In this document: piece after piece, positions 6,557-14,754 of the stretch
Layout: the number at the start of each line of letters is the position of its first letter
Position numbering within the stretch: position 1 is the first letter of the stretch
Assembly (NCBI GenBank): GCA_000381585.1
Contig: KB906738.1
Location: 1-64,000 of the forward strand
From: Acidobacteriaceae bacterium KBS 83
GTDB lineage: Bacteria > Acidobacteriota > Terriglobia > Terriglobales > Acidobacteriaceae
Direction of reading: 5' to 3'
Length of the DNA: 64,000 bases
Made by a program: the position numbers and the translations under genes
The notes under the pieces: model-generated
The model's input: the letters and a program-made list of their open reading frames with translations, nothing else
Database searches by the model: none
What the model was told of the DNA's origin: nothing

Positions 6557-8985
6557 AGGGAGACACTCATTTCCTGATTCAGATTCTCTAGGCTTGTTAT
6601 TTGGACGCCCTGCATGTCGAGCAGGGACATCAGGAACGAAAGTGTTGATTCCGCTCCCTGGTTTTCATTCACGCGATCCGGATGAAGTCCGTCTCTGCAT
6701 CCTCCGGTTGTAGCGTCGTAAAGAGGCACTTGCAAATCGTTCTCGCCGAGAAACCAACGAAAGACGCACCAGGCTTCATCCAACCATTGCTGCTCGTTTG
6801 TTACACGGTAGGCGAGAACACACGCCGCGATGGTGGCGCAGGCCTCCACGGGTTGTTGATCGAAACGTGCCTTATCACCGCCGGCGATGAAGAACCCTCT
6901 CGAACCTATCGGAACAAAGACCGCATCATTTCCTCGGTGTTGCTCGGCGACAAGCCACTGAAGAGAGGCGCATCCTACTTCGATCATCCGCTTGTTGTCA
7001 CTTCTCCATCCCGCGAGTAGAAGTGCTTGTGACAACCTTGCATTTGAGTATGAAAGACTCTTCTCGAACCACTGCCACGTCGCTGAGTGGGTCTTTTCAT
7101 AGATATCCAGCAATCGATTGGCGAGGATGTTGCGCGAGCCTTTGATGACTCTATCTCCAGGAAATCTGTCGAGGTATGCCTGCATGCCCAATACGGAGAA
7201 GGCCCACGCTCGAGGGCTGGTGAACCCCAAAGTCGCTGAGACCGCAGCCTCGAAGAGCCTACCGGCCGCACCTCTAAGCCCAGCATCTTCCGAAACGCCA
7301 AGCACCGTTCCCAGTGCCCATAAGGCGCGCCCTTGGCTGTCCTCCGACCCCACTTCTTCTTGCCATTCTCGCTCGTAGCTCAAGAAGTTTCTGAACCTGC
7401 CCGTCTTGTCATGAAAGGCACGCCACAGAAACGCCAGGTAGCGGCGAGACAATATTGCATGCTCATCGCTGGCAGCTAGGAGTGAACTGTTCAGCAGCGT
7501 CGATACGATGAGCGCTCGTGCGTTGTCATCCGTCGTATAGCCCTCGCTACAGTAAGGGACTGAATAGATGGCATGCTGCAGCATGCCAGTATCGTCTGTC
7601 ATCTGTGACAGGTGGGACGTATTCAGCAGAGGTAGCTGGTCTGTTGCCTTTGCTGCAACCAGATCCTGCAGGGCCGGCCGTGGTCGGAGCATTCGTTCAA
7701 CACGGGCACGCTGAAAACTTGTCATGTAGGCTTGTGCCGTCTTTTGCCATGTCGTGTCGCGGGAATAAAGGTAGGCACGCTTTCGCATCGCATGTCGTTC
7801 GGCGTCGTTATCCAGCAGTCGGATCGTCGCTGCCGCGATGGAACAGGGATCATCAAACGGGACAATGACACCGCGCCCATCTCGCAGAAGTTCTTTGGCA
7901 TGCCAGTACGGAGTCGAGATAATCGCTTTTCCCGCTCCGAGTGCAATTGCAAGTGTGCCGGAAACAACCTGGGCTTCCTGGCGATAGGGAGTGACATAGA
8001 TGTCAGCAGCGCCTACATGCTCCACCAATTCTTCAGGGCTCACAAAGCGGTTGTTGAATATCACGTGCGAGGAAACACCAAGTTCAGCGGCTAGCGCCTG
8101 CAAGCTGTCTCTATATGTCTCACCTTCCCGGCGTCTGATATGCGGGTGCGTTGCGCCGGAAACGATGTACACTACGTCGCCATGTGCTTCTAGAATTCGC
8201 GGAAGGGCGCGGATCACATTTTCGATTCCTTTGTTGGGCGAAAGCAGCCCAAATGTGAGAAGCACCGGCTTTCCCGGGGTACCAAATAGATCCTTGTAAT
8301 AGTTCGGGTCCGTGAATGGAAGGTCGGGCACTCCGTGCGGAATCAGGTCGATTTTTCCGGCAGGCACGCCATACACATCACGCAGCAGGCAAGCGGCATG
8401 CTCGCTCATTACGATCAAACGATCGGATAGATGCGCAATCTCTTCGAGGACCGCACGCTGATCTGAATCCGGCTCGCGCAGAACCGTATGAAGTGTCGTC
8501 ACCAATGGCATCTTCAACTTGCGGAGCAACGTCAGGATGTGACTACCGGCGATGCCTCCAAAAATCCCGTACTCGTGCTGCATACAGACCAGATCATTTC
8601 CGTTAAAGTTTAGAAACTCGGCAGCCCGCACGTAAGAAGTCTGGTCTTCCTGAGAAAGCTCCAGTCGGACACGCTCCGGATAATCGTAGGAACAGTCCGG
8701 ATCGTTGACTGGAATGGCAAAAAGCCGCGCCTCGCCGTATTCAGCCGCTACGGCTGTACACAGATCCGTGGTGAACGTGGCAATCCCGCATTGCCTCGGT
8801 AGATAGTTGCCAATGAAGGCGATGCGAGTTGGCAAAGGCAGTGGCGGCGCCGCTGATCTTGCTGGAGAGGGAACTTGAGTCAGAGAGAACTCAACTGCTG
8901 TTTGAGGACGAAGTGTGTCCGGTCGAAACAAGGTGCCTGCTTTGTGCTCGTCACTGTCGCGACGGCTTCTATGTGAATGGTTCAT
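6553..8985 (-). CDS. GT4 glycosyltransferase fused to a helical six-hairpin-like domain
   Basis: Residues about 50-430 of 810 form a GT-B glycosyltransferase of the GT4 class. 'RIAFIGNYLPRQCGIATFTTDL' starts the N-lobe, and 'LTFGLLSPNKGIENVIRALP' opens the nucleotide-sugar lobe. The ligand loop is '...VVSGTLAIALGAGKAIISTPYWHAKELL'. Residues about 460-790 are helical, with repeats such as 'GYTTDDNARALIVSTLL' and 'GRALWALGTVLGVSE', and resemble an alpha/alpha-toroid of glycosidase type. Such two-part proteins accompany GH130 enzymes in several phyla. The start is an ATG at 8985 without a strong ribosome binding site. The gene is 57 bp after the 9043-9705 gene on the same strand and overlaps the GH130 gene downstream, so the three form a probable operon behind element copy C. 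Confidence 0.88.
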   Translation of the reverse strand: MNHSHRSRRDSDEHKAGTLFRPDTLRPQTAVEFSLTQVPSPARSAAPPLPLPTRIAFIGNYLPRQCGIATFTTDLCTAVAAEYGEARLFAIPVNDPDCSYDYPERVRLELSQEDQTSYVRAAEFLNFNGNDLVCMQHEYGIFGGIAGSHILTLLRKLKMPLVTTLHTVLREPDSDQRAVLEEIAHLSDRLIVMSEHAACLLRDVYGVPAGKIDLIPHGVPDLPFTDPNYYKDLFGTPGKPVLLTFGLLSPNKGIENVIRALPRILEAHGDVVYIVSGATHPHIRRREGETYRDSLQALAAELGVSSHVIFNNRFVSPEELVEHVGAADIYVTPYRQEAQVVSGTLAIALGAGKAIISTPYWHAKELLRDGRGVIVPFDDPCSIAAATIRLLDNDAERHAMRKRAYLYSRDTTWQKTAQAYMTSFQRARVERMLRPRPALQDLVAAKATDQLPLLNTSHLSQMTDDTGMLQHAIYSVPYCSEGYTTDDNARALIVSTLLNSSLLAASDEHAILSRRYLAFLWRAFHDKTGRFRNFLSYEREWQEEVGSEDSQGRALWALGTVLGVSEDAGLRGAAGRLFEAAVSATLGFTSPRAWAFSVLGMQAYLDRFPGDRVIKGSRNILANRLLDIYEKTHSATWQWFEKSLSYSNARLSQALLLAGWRSDNKRMIEVGCASLQWLVAEQHRGNDAVFVPIGSRGFFIAGGDKARFDQQPVEACATIAACVLAYRVTNEQQWLDEAWCVFRWFLGENDLQVPLYDATTGGCRDGLHPDRVNENQGAESTLSFLMSLLDMQGVQITSLENLNQEMSVSL

Positions 8986-9042
8986 GAGGAGTACAACGTG
9001 GGTATCGCAGTCGGGCAGTTATACCCGAAGAAGACGCGAGGC

Positions 9043-9705
9043 TTATTGGGACGGGGGCTGCCGGAAAACCATTTCATCGACCAGGCCAAGCGAAGCATGC
9101 TGCTGGATCTGGCGTGTATGAAGCGTTGCTCTCGCGACGTGAAATCCCGGGTATCTCCTAACCTTGACCAAACCAAGTTCCGCGGCATTGAATCTCCTCT
9201 CGGTTTGCTTAAGGGCAAGGGCTATCGCCTTGCTGGTAGCAGAGTCCGCGGTTCGACCCATGCCAACGCGGGAATGCGCGGTATGCAGACACATAAAGTG
9301 CCATCCCGCATTCCGAACACGTGCATCCAGAGTGGCGGATGTCACATTTTCAACCGACATCCATTTCTCGCCGAATCGCCTTTGTACCAGCCCCATGGCC
9401 TCCGGCAGGATGCAGTCTGTGCGAAGAAAGATAGCGTCTTGCCTCATGCTTGATGTCTTCTTGATAGACGGAGTGGAAAACAAATCGCAGTGGAATGGTG
9501 ACGTTGCACGATTCTGTGCGCACGATGGATGCAGTATCGGCTCCAAGCCCATTCGCGAGAAAACGTCGCTCTCAATTTGACTGTCGGAATCATCCTTGGA
9601 GTAGCTAGTGGCATCCGGCTGGTTCACATGTTTAGAGGGACGGACCATTTTTCTGGCTCTTCCAGAAAGATGCCTTCTTACGTCAGATCCGAGCGCGGTG
9701 CTCAT
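9043..9705 (-). CDS. Conserved-looking 220-residue protein of unknown function
   Basis: The ATG at 9705 has GGAG eight to eleven bases upstream, and element copy C lies 38 bp before it. The N-terminal 60 residues are polar and basic. The C-terminal part contains 'NAGWHFMCLHTAHSRVGMGRT', 'ATSKAIALALKQTERRFNAAEL' and 'VRRYPGFHVARATLHTRQIQ', which has the feel of a folded domain with a conserved helix. I cannot assign a family. There is no signal peptide or transmembrane segment. It is the first gene of a probable operon with the GT4 and GH130 genes, so a role in regulating or assisting that glycan pathway is an inference. Confidence 0.6.
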   Translation of the reverse strand: MSTALGSDVRRHLSGRARKMVRPSKHVNQPDATSYSKDDSDSQIESDVFSRMGLEPILHPSCAQNRATSPFHCDLFSTPSIKKTSSMRQDAIFLRTDCILPEAMGLVQRRFGEKWMSVENVTSATLDARVRNAGWHFMCLHTAHSRVGMGRTADSATSKAIALALKQTERRFNAAELGLVKVRRYPGFHVARATLHTRQIQQHASLGLVDEMVFRQPPSQ

Positions 9706-9743
9706 AGAGTCTCCAACCGTCCTGTTGCTTACCTGAAGGATGC

Positions 9744-9777
9744 TCGTCTGGAGCGAAGCGAGGACAGCTGAAGGCGA
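9744..9777 (-). promoter_or_regulatory. Shared upstream element, copy C
   Basis: This is the 34-bp element ending 38 bp before the ATG at 9705. It differs from copy A at two positions and from copy D at two. Similarity to copy A continues towards the gene ('GTAAGCAACA' against 'GCAAGCAACA'). Confidence 0.65.
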
Positions 9778-10036
9778 GAAAAACGGAAGATCTTGCGCTT
9801 AGTTTGATCATACGCCTCGAAAGGCTGCTGTGCCGTCATCCACCACAGACTCCCTTGATCGGAAGACAAGGAAAAGAGGCGCTGACAGTTGGTCTGCAGT
9901 CCGCTGACCTACGTGCACAGTCTCAACAAGCTAGCAGGGATGTGACCCCAACCTACCGCTACTTATGAGGGTGGAGCATAATGTTATCCGCACGCCTATC
10001 ATATATAGCGTATTCTGAATTTAGTAGTGTTGCCTT

Positions 10037-10070
10037 TCGCCTTCAGCTCTCCTCGCTTCGCTCTAGACGA
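10037..10070 (+). promoter_or_regulatory. Shared upstream element, copy D
   Basis: The 34-bp element is on the plus strand, ending 41 bp before the ATG at 10112, so it keeps the same orientation relative to its gene as copies A-C. It reads TCGCCTTCAGCTCTCC, then TCGCTTCGCTCTAGACGA. Copies C and D face away from each other in the 406-bp divergent intergenic region. Confidence 0.65.
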
Positions 10071-10111
10071 CAACCTTCGAAGCAAGCCACGAATGACAGG
10101 GGGAAGCCGGA

Positions 10112-10294
10112 ATGCTTATTAAGAAAGCGGATGTCAAGAAGCACTTCGCTGCGAAGAGGAGAAAGTACAACACACCTCTAGCAATCCAAGCTGCGGTCAG
10201 CGCGAACTCTTTTAAACCCTTTGGCTCATCCATCAAGGCCGCGCCTGGACCGGCAGACGCTGTGGTCTCGGGATCAACATCTAAGTCAACCTAG
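10112..10294 (+). CDS. Small basic protein, full-length paralogue of the gene at 1-114
   Basis: The 60-residue product begins MLIKKADVKKHFAAKRRKY and continues with NTPLA and SANSF motifs. It matches the partial product at 1-114 over its whole visible length. An AGGGGG-type ribosome binding site lies upstream of the ATG. The N-terminal half is strongly basic; the C-terminal half is rich in Ala, Ser, Thr and Pro. There is no signal peptide. The function is unknown. The pair share both sequence and upstream element and thus probably regulation. Confidence 0.65.
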   Translation: MLIKKADVKKHFAAKRRKYNTPLAIQAAVSANSFKPFGSSIKAAPGPADAVVSGSTSKST

Positions 10295-10415
10295 TAGAAG
10301 CGTCGTCCCCCATCGCGTGTGGATCGGAGCTGATACCGGAAGCAAGACCAGTGGAGTGTCGGCTAGCCGGGAGAGACAGATTGCGCTCGCCGTAGGTCCC
10401 ACACAGTCACCTTGA

Positions 10416-10754
10416 TCAAGAGATGAAAAGACGACCGCGGACCGTCATTCGCCCCACACAGGCACGACAGAAGCCTAGGTACCCATACCCGCGATGCCGC
10501 ATGGCAAGCAGTTGCTGGTTGGCTGGCCAGGAGATTGTCAGCAGAAATACAGATGGCGCGATCGCTTCGATGTCATGCTTGATCGAAGCGCCAACAGTCA
10601 AAAGACTCATGGCCTCAAGGTTGAATGTGTGCCCCTCTGCGCTGTAGCGGATATGCCCACTGAGCATCTGCACCGAACTCGTGCCATGCATATGATGTTC
10701 TTTCATGCGAGCGCCGGCTTCCATCGAGATCAGAACTGCTCGGAAATCCGACTT
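10416..10754 (-). pseudogene. Cupin-domain protein lacking its N-terminus
   Basis: The frame reads KSDFRAVLISMEAGARMKEH, then 'VQMLSGHIRYSAEGHTF' and 'IEAIAPSVFLLTISWP'. These are the core strands and metal-site region of a single-domain cupin of about 120-140 residues. A TAG stands immediately before the Lys, where family members continue upstream ('...TLVK'), and neither other frame supplies a good continuation. Translation could restart at the ATG at 10724, giving 102 residues without the first strands. I therefore treat it as a decayed gene. The identity of the fold is more certain than the pseudogene status. Confidence 0.55.
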
Positions 10755-11180
10755 CTACCCATCACGACGCTGCTACCTTCTTATGCGTGAACAGTCTGAA
10801 GAGTCTGGGATGGAACGACGCCGTCCACATGGTATTCAGTGGCCTTCGCTTTCCCTGTCCATTGGACAGAAACGTCCCTGCGTTCTTCGCGAACACCTTT
10901 ATTTGGGGTCTGGTTAACGTCGGAGATCAATCGTTAGCGACGACCTGCAGAGGAGACGGTTGCCGCATGCTCGTGTCATAAAGGTTTGTCCCCTTAGTTC
11001 ACCCTTACACCGTGCGGACGAGGAAAGCTGATCTAAATTGCTCACTCTTGCTGAATCAAGAGATGTGAACAATGCGATTTTTGCACCATCGGAAAACTCC
11101 GCGTTCGTCTTACACAAGTATTACCGCGCAGTCGAGGCCCGCACGCATACGCTTCCATCAGATCAAGTAGGAGCGGCGAC
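10755..11180. other. No recognisable gene
   Basis: Short open frames on both strands lack ribosome binding sites and known motifs. The last 13 bases hold the AGGAG that serves the desaturase gene. The stretch may include remnants of the cupin gene's missing 5' end. Confidence 0.4.
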
Positions 11181-12113
11181 ATGCGAATGCCATCAGTCTT
11201 CGCGCACGACAAAACAGTGACACAACCCGTGGTCTGGGTCACTACCTTCTTCATTGTTGCGTTTCACATCGGCGCTTTGGCAGCGCTGTTTTTTTTCAGC
11301 TGGAAGGCATTTCTGGTGGCCATGTTTCTATGGTGGGTCGCTGGGGGTCTGGGTGTAGGCGTCGGATATCACAGACTTCTTACGCATCGAGGTTACAAAA
11401 CTCCGAGGTGGGTGGAATATTGTCTAACTGTTTGCGGCACGCTGACTCTTGAGGGTGGACCAATTTTCTGGGTCGCGACCCATCGCATGCATCACCAGAA
11501 CACGGACAAGGACGGCGACCCGCACTCTCCGCGCGACGGCGGATTTTGGGCACACGTCGGCTGGCTCCTCACCGGTCAGACCATGCACAACGATGCGGCA
11601 TATCTTCTGCCCTACGTTCCTGATCTTCGCAAGGATAGGTTCCACGTTTGGATCAGCCGCTGGCATTGGGTGCCTATCACTTTGCTGGGTCTGATTCTTC
11701 TTGCCGCAGGTGGCTGGAAGTTCTTACTGTGGGGCATTTTCTTTCGCACCGTCTTGGGCCTCCACTCCACCTGGCTGGTGAACTCTGCCACTCACATGTG
11801 GGGATCGCGGCGGTTTCCCACTGGCGATACTTCCAAAAATAGTTTCTGGGTAGCGCTGCTGACGTTTGGTGAGGGCTGGCATAACAACCATCACGCCCAT
11901 CCCCAATCGGCGCGTCATGGGCTAGCTTGGTATGAGTTCGATCTGAACTGGTACGGGATTTCTGCGCTCCGGATGCTTGGCCTTGCGTGGGACGTGAAAG
12001 CTCAGAAGCTCAACCCTGTCGAGGGCAAGACAACCGCAATTCCGAGAAGGCTTACCACCGGAAACAACGAAAAGGCTCTCTATTTGGGAATGGACGGAAA
12101 TCCTGGGAGATGA
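11181..12113 (+). CDS. Membrane acyl-lipid/acyl-CoA delta-9-type desaturase
   Basis: This is a di-iron enzyme of the inner membrane that introduces a double bond into fatty acyl chains. The 310-residue product has all three histidine boxes: HRLLTH near residue 60, HRMHH near residue 103 and HNNHH near residue 237. The extra 'NSATHMWGSR' segment is also present. Hydrophobic helices lie at about residues 14-55 and 165-195, the usual topology. AGGAG is placed 8-12 bases before the ATG at 11181. No electron-transfer partner gene adjoins it. A short remnant of a second desaturase lies at 14341-14370. Confidence 0.94.
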   Translation: MRMPSVFAHDKTVTQPVVWVTTFFIVAFHIGALAALFFFSWKAFLVAMFLWWVAGGLGVGVGYHRLLTHRGYKTPRWVEYCLTVCGTLTLEGGPIFWVATHRMHHQNTDKDGDPHSPRDGGFWAHVGWLLTGQTMHNDAAYLLPYVPDLRKDRFHVWISRWHWVPITLLGLILLAAGGWKFLLWGIFFRTVLGLHSTWLVNSATHMWGSRRFPTGDTSKNSFWVALLTFGEGWHNNHHAHPQSARHGLAWYEFDLNWYGISALRMLGLAWDVKAQKLNPVEGKTTAIPRRLTTGNNEKALYLGMDGNPGR

Positions 12114-12478
12114 AGCATTCCGTGCCCGTCGGTTTTTGTGCAGAAGGCGGTTGCACCACAGCCATCGGGAGACATTTTGAGGTTCTTGCTATTCGATCCT
12201 GCAGAAAGTATTCCAGCACTACTCTCACGTGAGCTATTGTGCTCAGAACGTGCCAACCCCCATCTGTCATTCTCTATTCTCCTGAGTTTGTATGTCGGCG
12301 GCCCCTGGCGGATCCGACGGATCCGAAAAACTTTCGAACCTGGGAGTGGGACCGCCGCCTTCAGGCAAGATGAGGCCGTAGCCGCTAAAGAATAAAGGTC
12401 GGAACGCCGGATCGCCTGATCTTCTGTCGGAACGGCAGCCGTGACTATAGATTCTACTTACGCCCCGCATTACTTCTT
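12114..12478. other. No recognisable gene
   Basis: This intergenic stretch includes the tandem GGATCCGACGGATCC at about 12309-12323. No frame has both a ribosome binding site and a plausible protein. Confidence 0.4.
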
Positions 12479-12658
12479 ATGATGACGAACAAGAAAAATC
12501 GGATAGAGCTTGCGAAGAAGATCATTTCCAGCGTGAAACTGGAGATGCAGAAACCGCGATTGACGGAGTCAGCTCGCGACGAGAGAGACGAAGCCGCTCC
12601 GGTCGTCGAAGAAGGCGTGCGCGCCCCCAAAAAGCATGAGGGTCGCCCTTTGACCTAG
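12479..12658 (+). CDS. 59-residue charged helical mini-protein
   Basis: The frame begins with ATG ATG at 12479 and ends at TAG 12656-12658. The product starts MMTNKKNRIELAKKIISSVK and is rich in Lys, Arg and Glu, with a probable amphipathic helix over residues 6-30 and a disordered acidic-then-basic tail. No strong ribosome binding site is visible, so this is a moderate call. It abuts the 3' side of the desaturase intergenic region and precedes the radical SAM pseudogene. Confidence 0.4.
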   Translation: MMTNKKNRIELAKKIISSVKLEMQKPRLTESARDERDEAAPVVEEGVRAPKKHEGRPLT

Positions 12659-12837
12659 CCGAGATCGAGCCCGCTGTGAGGCGTTGCTAATGAGCGCGCC
12701 TGGTCTCGCTGGAAAGTCTTTGGGGTTATAGGATCTGTCGGCTGGACGATTGCGGAGTGGATCAAGCTGCAGCTCGCAACGCCGGAGACAACTATCGGGG
12801 GGTTATTGCGCGTATGTGCGTTCATCTGGTCAACACC

Positions 12838-14094
12838 AGCGACCATTCTTTTGGGACCGCGGTAATTACGCCGAGATGGTTGTTTGTGCTGGCGGCGGCA
12901 ACACCGCGCTCGATGGGAGACCCGGTGTTGGTCGATGAATCTCTGGAACAACTGGATTCCCAGACGGTTCAGCCTGGCGACATAGTTGGTATCAGCGTGC
13001 AAGCTGGCAATGCGCTGCGCGAGTATGAAGTGGGAAGGCTTGCGCACAACCGCGGCGCCGCTCGTGTGGTGTACGGAGGCATCCACGCAACTCTGTTTCC
13101 TGAGGAGCCATTCGAGCGGGTCGCAGCAGACGCAGCGGTCAAGGGCGATGGAGATGTGGCGTGGGGAGGTACTCCGAGACCTTGAAGCAGGTTGTGCGAA
13201 GCATCTATGACGGGGGCAAAATCAGCGGGGAAGAGTTCGTTGCTGCACGCTGGGACTTGATGCAGACTGACAAATACATGTGGGCCTCGGTGCAGACGAC
13301 TCGTGGCTGCGCGAAACACTGTTAGGTCTGTTCGGTCTGGCGGACGGATGGACAGAAGCCAAGGCAAAGGCTGTTCAAGAAGGTGATCGACGAGATCATC
13401 GATCTTAGGCGAGGGGTTTCCGGCTTTATCGCCCCAGCGGACGACAACTTTTATCCGGTGACGCTGACCGATCTTCGGCTGGCGCGGGAGCAGCACAATC
13501 CGGAGAAGGTTGAATCCCCGACTCAGATACGCAATGAGCGATTTTCGCTGATGGCGGAATTGGCAAAGCTGCCGCAGGACATGGTGTTCATCACGCAAAT
13601 CACAATGGAGTCCGCCGAGGATAACGAATACCTGGACGCCATGCGACGCGCGAATATCAAGGGTGCATTAGTAGACGTGGAGGCGGTCACGCCAGAGGGG
13701 TTGAAAGTGGTCTACAAGGACTTCAATTACTCGGGCAACCGGCTGTCGAACAATTGCAAACGTTCCGAAAGCACGGGGTCCATGTGCTCGGATCGTTCAT
13801 CTTTTGGACCGCCGACAGACAGGGCCGGCACATTCGAAGCGACAGTAGAACTGGCACTGAAGGCGGGGATAACATTCGCGCAGTTTGTGATGATGACGCC
13901 CTTTCCTGGAACGGTGGACTTTGGCCGATGGGAGAGGGAGCAAGCGGAGAACCCAATGAGAGTTGAGGGCACGCCCATCACACGATACTGGTTGATTCCG
14001 GCGGCATCCGCCCAAAGATGTTTACGCCACATGCGCTGATGAGCTCGGACGAGATACGGGAGCGGACGCAAAAGGTTTGGGATCGTTTTTATGT
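12838..14094 (+). pseudogene. Decayed cobalamin-binding radical SAM protein
   Basis: Pieces in all three forward frames align in order to one B12-binding radical SAM protein. The first, 'VQPGDIVGISVQAGNALREYEVGRLAHNRG', is the cobalamin-binding Rossmann part. It is followed by 'YGGIHATLFPEEPFER' and by 'IYDGGKISGEEFVAARWDL'. Next comes the radical SAM motif region 'TTRGCAKHC-stop-VCSVW', then 'ALVDVEAVTPEGLKVVYKDFNYSG', 'MQTFRKHGVHVLGSFIF', 'QFVMMTPFPGTVDFGRWE' and 'MFTPHALMSSDEIRERTQKVWDRFY'. Joining them needs at least four frameshifts plus the in-frame TAG at 13323-13325. That TAG replaces the residue after the second cluster cysteine. The gene is not functional. Confidence 0.85.
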
Positions 14095-14340
14095 GCCAGG
14101 ATGCCAGATGGACTTGAGGAGTTGGCTGGCAAGCTGCCGGAGTAGAGCCAACGAGGTGCGCGAGTTGGGGGTCACTGCGAACATTAAAAGCCGGAGCGGT
14201 AAGCCCGGCCAACTGGGGCTTGTCATTTGGACGGTCCAGACGGGGCCGCCCCGATAGAGTGGGCCTTTCTGACGAAAGCCGGAGCAAGTCGCGGGCAAAG
14301 CCTCGAATCCAAGCCATGACGGCCATTGGGGGGAATAAAA

Positions 14341-14370
14341 CGTGATGGTTATTGTGCCAGCCCTCGCCAC
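14341..14370 (-). pseudogene. Relic of a second fatty-acid desaturase (third histidine box)
   Basis: The reverse strand encodes GEGWHNNHH here. At the DNA level it differs from the intact desaturase gene (around 11868-11895) at only a few third positions. Similarity fades on both sides, so only a short scrap of about ten codons is certain. It could be a remnant of a duplicated desaturase gene destroyed in the same decay as the neighbouring radical SAM gene. A chance match of this length is unlikely but cannot be excluded by eye. Confidence 0.4.
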
Positions 14371-14409
14371 GCCTCGCAGCGCTAGTGGATCCTTCGTGCG
14401 AACGACGCT

Positions 14410-14580
14410 TTACTGCTCCCCGGCTAAGCTTTCGTTCCGCTTCTCGATCGCGGCGGTTTGCTCCGGCTCCAACCGTCCGAGAACGGCGAGAAGATGTTTT
14501 GGATCGAATGATTCGAGAAGATAATCCGCTCCCTGACACGTCTGAGCAATAACTCTCAGATGACCAATGGCTTGACGGTG
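14410..14580 (-). pseudogene. C-terminal fragment of a response-regulator receiver protein
   Basis: The reverse-strand frame ending at TAA 14412-14410 contains 'CQGADYLLESFDPKHLLAVL' followed by 'GRLEPEQTAAIEKRNESL'. The intact receiver protein at 52231-52632 has 'CTGADQYLETFDPAKLLRVL' then 'QKLDPEKTAMIFEQDKRL' at the same place. Upstream the frame shifts ('TVKPLVI' then stop), and the receiver core with the phospho-acceptor is lost. It is therefore a truncated paralogue of the 52-kb gene. Confidence 0.55.
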
Positions 14581-14697
14581 TCAGTCCTTCGCTCCAGCGC
14601 GCTTGCCCCTTTTTCCTGAGCTCGAAATTGGGACGGACCGACGGGGAACCTCCACATGTCAAGTAGAACGCGAAACTGCACCTCCGCTGGGGTGGGC

Positions 14698-14703
14698 TAT
14701 AAT
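14698..14703 (+). promoter_or_regulatory. Candidate -10 box of the Crp/Fnr gene
   Basis: A perfect TATAAT lies 51 bp upstream of the ATG at 14755. No good -35 box is placed 16-18 bp before it, so an activator or extended -10 (GGGCTATAAT) would be needed. Confidence 0.35.
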
Positions 14704-14754
14704 TTGCCTACTCGGCGAGGGTCGCCGCATACCACTCTCCGAGTGGAGATTCCC

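Noticed and set aside
153-10070. The repeated 34-bp element as a CRISPR, REP or transposon end
   Set aside because: Copies are far apart, with no regular spacers and no paired inverted ends or transposase. Distance and orientation to start codons are constant, which favours a regulatory site.
12309-12323. GGATCCGACGGATCC tandem as a terminator or operator
   Set aside because: It has no T-tract and no conserved position relative to a gene. It is too short and simple to interpret.
13727-14662. Long reverse frame of about 311 residues
   Set aside because: Its sequence is the shadow of the radical SAM pseudogene at one end; only the short GEGWHNNHH scrap has any protein similarity, and the composition is otherwise Arg/Ser-rich nonsense.
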